A stretch of DNA of 9,569 nt, from assembly GCA_002327885.1 (NCBI GenBank), contig DCUS01000124.1, positions 1 to 9,569 of the forward strand, in the 5' to 3' direction. Within the stretch, counting starts at the first letter, position 1. Every line of letters starts with the position of its first letter. The notes under the pieces were generated by a model that searched no databases, had not been told where the DNA came from, and saw nothing but the letters and a program-made list of their open reading frames with translations. Shown in pieces: positions 6,397 through 9,569 of the stretch. Source of the DNA: Syntrophaceae bacterium UBA2208. GTDB lineage: Bacteria; Desulfobacterota; BSN033; UBA1163. The translations under genes and the position numbers were made by a program.

Positions 6397-6419
6397 TTAA
6401 AAATGTTCTTTTTAGGGGT

Positions 6420-7208
6420 TCATTGATCCTTTAAGAACTTTAACAAAATCTCATTAAAGGCCTTAGCCTGCTCGATATTCGACAGGTGGCGGGCGGAAGA
6501 CAATATCACCAATTTTGAATTGGATAGGCGCCCATGCATGGCTTTTGAGGCCGAGACCGGTGTGCCGGGGTCATCTTCCCCAACCATAATGAGTGTAGGC
6601 AATTTGATTTCAGGAAGCCGGTCCAGATAGTTCAGCTTCCTGATGGCTTCCGAACAGCCGATATAACCCTGGACGGATGTGGCTAAAATTTGTTTTCGAA
6701 TGATATCCAGCATCGGAGAGCCCTGCTTGAGAAAAGGCGGGGTGAACCAGCGCTCCATGGTTTCGTCCACCTGAGCCTCCATTCCCTTGCTGATAGTTTT
6801 ATCGATACGCTCCTGCCAAATGGGCTGAGCTTCTTGAAGAATCATGGAAGCTGTGTCGCACAAGGTAAGGCTTCTTAGTCGATGGGCGTGGTTCAATGCA
6901 AGAGACTGACCGATCATCCCTCCAATAGATAATCCGACAAAGTGGACTCTGTCGATTTTCAAAGCATCCAGTAATCCAATGACATCGTCTGCTAAAAGAT
7001 CCAATGTATAGGGACCAGAGGTGATGTCGCTCTTCCCGTGACCACGCATATCATAACGGAGCACCTGGAAATGAGGATTCAAAGCCTCCATCTGAGGATT
7101 CCACATCATCAGACTGGACGCCAATGAATGGCTGAGGACCACAACCGGAGCGCCCTCTTTGCCAGAGAGTTCGTAATTGATTTCAATGGTGTTTGTCTTG
7201 ATTCGCAT
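6420..7208 (-). CDS. Alpha/beta hydrolase (3-oxoadipate enol-lactonase-like)
   Basis: A 262-aa protein covering a full alpha/beta hydrolase fold. The oxyanion region is LSHSLASS (25-32), the conserved turn is RYDMRGHGKSD (51-61), the nucleophile elbow is GLSIGG (S94), the acid is probably D213 in GEDDPGTP, and the base is H241 in SARHLSN. The RYDMRGHGxS turn and D-x-x-T-P acid context resemble PcaD-type enol-lactonases, but this group also includes esterases and haloperoxidase-like members. No other aromatic-degradation gene is present, so the substrate is unassigned. GAGGGAGT (complement of 7215-7222) supports the start. It begins 17 bp after the selenocysteine peroxiredoxin stop and is probably the last gene of a three-gene operon. 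Confidence 0.87.
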   Translation of the reverse strand: MRIKTNTIEINYELSGKEGAPVVVLSHSLASSLMMWNPQMEALNPHFQVLRYDMRGHGKSDITSGPYTLDLLADDVIGLLDALKIDRVHFVGLSIGGMIGQSLALNHAHRLRSLTLCDTASMILQEAQPIWQERIDKTISKGMEAQVDETMERWFTPPFLKQGSPMLDIIRKQILATSVQGYIGCSEAIRKLNYLDRLPEIKLPTLIMVGEDDPGTPVSASKAMHGRLSNSKLVILSSARHLSNIEQAKAFNEILLKFLKDQ

Positions 7209-7225
7209 CGATTCACTCCCTCGAT

Positions 7226-7687
7226 TTATTTTTCCAATACCTTCAAAGCCTCTGGCACCGTAGCCTGGGGGCTGATCTTGTGCCAGACCGCGATGATCTT
7301 ACCTTTTTCGTCGATCAGAAAAGATGAACGAATGATCCCCTCAAATTTTTTCCCGTACATTGTTTTTGGTCCCCAGGCCCCATAACCTTTAGAAATCTTG
7401 TGGTCGGGGTCCGAAAGGAGAGGGAAATTCAAACTATTTTTTTCAGCAAACTTCTTTTGGGTGGCAGGCGGGTCAGGACTGATCCCTGCCACAGCCACTT
7501 TCAATTGAGCGAGATGCTTCCCGGCATCTCTCAGGCTCACCGCCTGGGTTGTTCAGCCAGACGTCCCCGCCTTTGGATAGAAGAAGAGAAGAAGCTTGCT
7601 TCCCTTAAAATCCGAAAGGAGGACCTTCTTTCCATTTTGATCTAAAAGTCCAAAATCCGGTGCCTTATCATTTGGATTAAGTTTCAT
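7226..7687 (-). CDS. Selenocysteine-containing Bcp/PrxQ-type peroxiredoxin (in-frame TGA at codon 45)
   Basis: Reading from ATG at 7687, 153 residues are encoded if the TGA at 7553-7555 is translated as selenocysteine (U45). The protein starts MKLNPNDKAPDFGLLDQNGK; the active site is YPKAGTSGU then TTQAVSLRD, aligning with YPKAxTPGCTxQACxLRD of Bcp, whose peroxidatic cysteine is also residue 45. The peroxidase signature P38-x3-T42-x2-U45 and the catalytic R120 (IIRSSFLID) are present, as are LSDPDH (91-96) and YGAWG (102-106). It would reduce H2O2 or organic peroxides in the cytoplasm. The usual resolving cysteine is V50, and no cysteine remains anywhere, so an external thiol must recycle it. 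GGGAG six bases upstream supports the start. It lies 21 bp after the zinc-ribbon gene. A nonsense mutation is the alternative, but the exact position, intact remainder and SECIS-like hairpin argue against it. Confidence 0.9.
7506..7533 (-). promoter_or_regulatory. Candidate bacterial SECIS hairpin
   Basis: On the coding (minus) strand, GAGATGC (7530-7524) pairs perfectly with GCATCTC (7517-7511) around a 6-nt loop CGGGAA. An alternative pairing uses AGATGC/GCATCT plus an outer TGAG/CTCA stem across a 2-nt bulge, giving 10 bp in total. The loop begins 30 nt after the TGA and has G at its second to fourth positions. As I know the bacterial SECIS model (stem-loop inside the ORF, short apical loop with an early G, about 16-37 nt after UGA), this fits. 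It would recruit SelB carrying Sec-tRNA. Confidence 0.7.
7553..7555 (-). other. Selenocysteine codon (TGA recoded) of the peroxiredoxin
   Basis: The TGA replaces the peroxidatic cysteine codon, with the same frame open for 44 codons before and 108 sense codons after it. Standard gene finding would stop here and start a truncated protein at the GTG at 7540. Confidence 0.88.
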
Positions 7688-7708
7688 TTTTCTCTCCCGG
7701 CCTCCTTT

Positions 7709-8020
7709 TCAGTCAAGCGCTCCGTCAAAATAGGACTGGTGCGCGCTGCAGCGGCACTTCTTGTCCCACGGGTTAGAACATTGTTTAATCAATTCAACCT
7801 TTGCATCCCCCTCTGGTTTCGGCACCGGACCCCGTACAAAGATTTCATCCTCTCCGAGGAACCGGTCGTGATGGATTTTCACCGTGTAGACCTCACATTG
7901 GTTGCAAAAATAATACGACTCAATGTATTCGTCCCCCATGATACTCCCGGAGATGGACGCTACAGATTGGTCCCCGGCTTGTCGATTAAACTCTTTTCCG
8001 CATTGTGAACATCGGATCAT
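7709..8020 (-). CDS. Small zinc-ribbon-like protein with multiple cysteine pairs
   Basis: A 103-aa protein starting MIRCSQCGKEF. Cysteine pairs C4-x2-C7 and C39-x2-C42 (YFCNQCEVY) form a likely zinc ribbon; the tail has C81, C89, C91 and H94 (KKCRCSAH), possibly a second metal site. The ATG at 8020 is preferred because a purine-rich AAGGGGG lies seven bases upstream. An in-frame ATG at 8047 would add nine residues, but its AGGAGG is only two bases from the codon. The stop is 21 bp before the selenocysteine peroxiredoxin start, and that gene's ribosome binding site lies in the gap, so the two are likely co-transcribed with the hydrolase. Function unknown; a redox-sensing or electron-donor role is possible by context only. 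Confidence 0.78.
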   Translation of the reverse strand: MIRCSQCGKEFNRQAGDQSVASISGSIMGDEYIESYYFCNQCEVYTVKIHHDRFLGEDEIFVRGPVPKPEGDAKVELIKQCSNPWDKKCRCSAHQSYFDGALD

Positions 8021-8068
8021 GTTGCTTCCCCCTTCAACCTTTGCCATGGCCTCCTGAAAACGATAGAA

Positions 8069-8155
8069 TCAATCGAATGCCGATTCAATCCGGCGTGCAA
8101 GATCCACAAGAGCGAGCCGCTCTTCGAATGGCTTATAGGCCGAGGGAATGATGAC
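8069..8155 (-). pseudogene. Possible remnant of a C-terminal coding segment
   Basis: Downstream of a TAG (8156-8158), 28 sense codons read VIIPSAYKPFEERLALVDLA and then RRIESAFD before a TGA at 8069. The composition (helical, Glu/Arg/Leu pattern) looks protein-like, and the same frame is open for 17 codons before the TAG. There is no start codon or ribosome binding site. It could be the tail of a lost gene upstream of the zinc-ribbon gene or chance. The parent family was not recognised. Confidence 0.25.
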
Positions 8156-8241
8156 CTACAAAACCGTTAACCCTACGATTTCGACAAAGAAATAATATAT
8201 ATCTCCTGGTCATCACAGAGTTACTCCTGCTTGAATGTCAC

Positions 8242-8787
8242 TCAGGGGCTGCCATCCTTGGATAATAGCCGAAGAAAGAAAAGAACGATGCTTCCGATGA
8301 AAAGCACCCCTGCGAGGACGATCCCGATCACGTGCCCGATTCTTCGGGCCAGATGCGGTTTCATGAACACAATCCGATGCTCGGAATCCGCTGTACTGCC
8401 GGGCTCAAGCCCCCTGGTCCGCAGGATGTAACGCCCCGGCCTCGGGATTCTGTAGCTCTGCACCTCCAATCTTATCCACGAGAAACCAGTCGTCCTCTTC
8501 GGAGGCCAGATCTTTCTGCCCTCGACAAAGATACCATCTCCGACCAGTTCATAGTCAAGCTTTGTGAAGCGGAATGAGAGGTGAGGTCCTTGTGTGCACA
8601 GAACGACGCGGCCGGCCTCGGAAAATTCAATCTCCTGTTGCTCCAGGAGCGGGACACTGAGGAGATGGGCTTGTTTCACCACCCTGATCACGCTCAAAAT
8701 AAAAAAGGCCAACAACGCCGCTGAAATAACAAACAACGGTATCGAAATCCAGAGCCCATTGCGGAAAATGTAAGTTAGGAAAGACAT
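8242..8787 (-). CDS. Two-TM membrane protein of unknown function
   Basis: A 181-aa protein with a hydrophobic segment near the N-terminus (about 12-34, IPLFVISAALLAFFILSVI) and another near the C-terminus (about 151-173, GIVLAGVLFIGSIVLFF). A roughly 110-residue soluble domain lies between them, beta-rich in appearance (FTKLDYELVGDGIFVEGRK; SYRIPRPGRYILRTRG). Positive residues next to both segments (R35, K38; RR before the second) suggest the middle domain is cytoplasmic. The ATG at 8787 is chosen; a TTG at 8796 is the alternative. The ribosome binding site GGTGG is only two or three bases away and could pair in a small ACCAA/TTGGT hairpin, so the start is uncertain. No family recognised. Repeat copy B separates it from the upstream secreted-protein gene. 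Confidence 0.72.
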   Translation of the reverse strand: MSFLTYIFRNGLWISIPLFVISAALLAFFILSVIRVVKQAHLLSVPLLEQQEIEFSEAGRVVLCTQGPHLSFRFTKLDYELVGDGIFVEGRKIWPPKRTTGFSWIRLEVQSYRIPRPGRYILRTRGLEPGSTADSEHRIVFMKPHLARRIGHVIGIVLAGVLFIGSIVLFFLRLLSKDGSP

Positions 8788-8807
8788 ATCCACCAACTAT
8801 CATTTGG

Positions 8808-8920
8808 TAAGTAAAGCCCGTTAGAAGGGATGGGGCTTTGACTCCACCCTCAATAAGGAGCTGATGCTTTTTATTTCCACCCTCCCCAGTATAAATACTG
8901 GGGCTTTCTAACGGGGTAAA
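8808..8920. repeat. Structured repeat element, copy B (113 bp, no nested palindrome)
   Basis: Termini include a perfect 10-bp inverted repeat, CCCGTTAGAA (8817-8826) and TTCTAACGGG (8906-8915). Inside are a hairpin around 8827-8850 and a perfect 8-bp hairpin CCCCAGTA/TACTGGGG (8884-8891 and 8896-8903). The sequence is the ungapped counterpart of copy A, in the same orientation on the + strand. It fills the gap between two minus-strand genes and ends three bases from the upstream gene's stop, so it may act as a transcript processing or attenuation structure. There is no T-tract for an intrinsic terminator. Confidence 0.82.
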
Positions 8921-8923
8921 ATG

Positions 8924-9523
8924 TCAGTTCTTCTTGAGCCTGAACCAGACCATCGCATCATAAGGCACCTTTCCTGAAAATATTTTCCCTTGATAAAGAG
9001 GCACCTCACGAAAACCCCCTACGAGGACTTTTTCAACCGTTACGCCTAAAATTCTGTAACCGCCTTTTGCTAAGGACGCTTCGATCTGTGCAATCAACTC
9101 TTTTTTAAATAGGACTTGAGACACATATTTATTGATGTCTATGGCTGCGGGTTTACCCTTCTTAAAATCCCATCCGGGATCATGGTGGGCAACGGTCGCC
9201 AGATATTGCGACAGCCAAGGGTAGTCGATGAGCCTTCCGATAAATAACGAGGAATAATTGCCTTCGATCTTTGGCGAGTCCGTTTTTGAAAATGCACCCT
9301 CAAGCGCCAATAACATGTCGTCACGGGTGATATGACAGCCCTTATATTTAGGATGGTGTGCGCGTAACCTTAATGTCTGCCACTTTTCATTTGATTCAAC
9401 AGTAAGCTCGCACTCTCCCACTTTCAATGAAACGATCGCTATTTCTTGAGGCGATGCCATCGCACCGGACAAGGGGATAATTAGAAATAAGCAAAGAATA
9501 TAGGGAAATTTCTTGTTTGTCAT
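8924..9523 (-). CDS. Secreted (periplasmic) protein of unknown function
   Basis: A 199-aa protein with a classical Sec signal peptide: basic MTNKK, a hydrophobic core FPYILCLFLIIPLSG, and a probable cleavage site AMA|SP at 23/24. The mature part has two cysteines, C38 (VGECELTV) and C63 (YKGCHITRDD), which could form a disulfide in the periplasm. LEGAFSKTDSPKIEGNYSSL and YPWLSQYLATVAHHDPGWDF are distinctive but not assigned to a family; the C-terminal part (155-197) reads as alternating beta strands. AAGGAAG (complement of 9530-9536) supports the start. The downstream two-TM protein is on the same strand but separated by repeat copy B, so co-transcription is uncertain. Confidence 0.8.
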   Translation of the reverse strand: MTNKKFPYILCLFLIIPLSGAMASPQEIAIVSLKVGECELTVESNEKWQTLRLRAHHPKYKGCHITRDDMLLALEGAFSKTDSPKIEGNYSSLFIGRLIDYPWLSQYLATVAHHDPGWDFKKGKPAAIDINKYVSQVLFKKELIAQIEASLAKGGYRILGVTVEKVLVGGFREVPLYQGKIFSGKVPYDAMVWFRLKKN

Positions 9524-9569
9524 CTTATTCTTCCTTGCATCCTGTTTTTCACCTCGTTAAAAGCAATGC

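Noticed and set aside
6397..6419. Intrinsic terminator between the cupin and hydrolase genes
   Set aside because: The TAAAAA/TTTTTA hairpin is purely AT and weak; no GC stem with T-tract is present.
7226..7540. A separate 104-aa gene starting at GTG 7540
   Set aside because: It is only the C-terminal two thirds of the peroxiredoxin; the missing N-terminal part lies in the same frame upstream of the TGA with its own ATG and ribosome binding site.
7532..7552. CAGGC/GCCTG hairpin right after the TGA as the SECIS element
   Set aside because: Its loop starts only 12 nt after the TGA, nearer than usual for bacterial SECIS; the 7506-7533 hairpin fits better.
1..9569. CRISPR array, tRNA, rRNA, integrase or transposase
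   Set aside because: No regularly spaced direct repeats, RNA gene signatures or recombinase motifs were seen.

Overview
The window looks like part of a chromosome from an anaerobic or microaerophilic bacterium. Possible lineages are the Desulfobacterota or Nitrospirota, but this is inferred from gene content and cannot be fixed from the window. Supporting signs are a rubrerythrin-like diiron protein, a peroxiredoxin whose peroxidatic residue is encoded by UGA (so the host should encode selenocysteine), moderate GC, good Shine-Dalgarno sites and several families of small palindromic repeats. Genes sit on both strands in short groups, and no phage, IS transposase, tRNA, rRNA or CRISPR array was seen.

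Layout: 1-234 (-) is the 5' part of an AhpD/carboxymuconolactone-decarboxylase-like gene, divergent from 452-1696 (+), an M24 Xaa-Pro-peptidase-like gene. An 876-bp stretch without a convincing gene follows and holds a REP-like palindromic unit. Then come 2573-3607 (+), a D-Ala-D-Ala-ligase-like ATP-grasp enzyme; a 428-bp gap ending in structured repeat copy A; 4036-4302 (+), a tiny Tyr/Gly/His-rich lipoprotein; 4496-5179 (+), a SAM methyltransferase; and 5216-5413 (+), a small His/Trp protein. The last is tail-to-tail with 5416-5916 (-), a rubrerythrin-like protein, which is divergent from 6046-6396 (+), a four-histidine cupin.

A compact minus-strand cluster follows: zinc-ribbon protein (7709-8020), peroxiredoxin (7226-7687), alpha/beta hydrolase (6420-7208). 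The peroxiredoxin is the main discovery. It reads through an in-frame TGA at codon 45, exactly where Bcp-type peroxiredoxins have the peroxidatic cysteine, and a good bacterial SECIS hairpin lies just downstream. A conventional ORF caller would report only a 104-aa C-terminal piece. Further right are a two-TM membrane protein (8242-8787, -), repeat copy B, and a secreted protein of unknown function (8924-9523, -).

Two points of wider interest are: (i) repeat copies A (3884-4016) and B (8808-8920), which align without gaps over 113 bp except for one exact 20-bp palindrome inside A, as if a small hairpin had inserted into an older structured repeat; and (ii) two promoter regions where a perfect inverted repeat overlaps the predicted transcription start (419-437 and 5943-5960), suggesting repressor operators. 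Several genes (AhpD-like, rubrerythrin, peroxiredoxin) fit a peroxide or oxygen defence theme, but they are not one operon.
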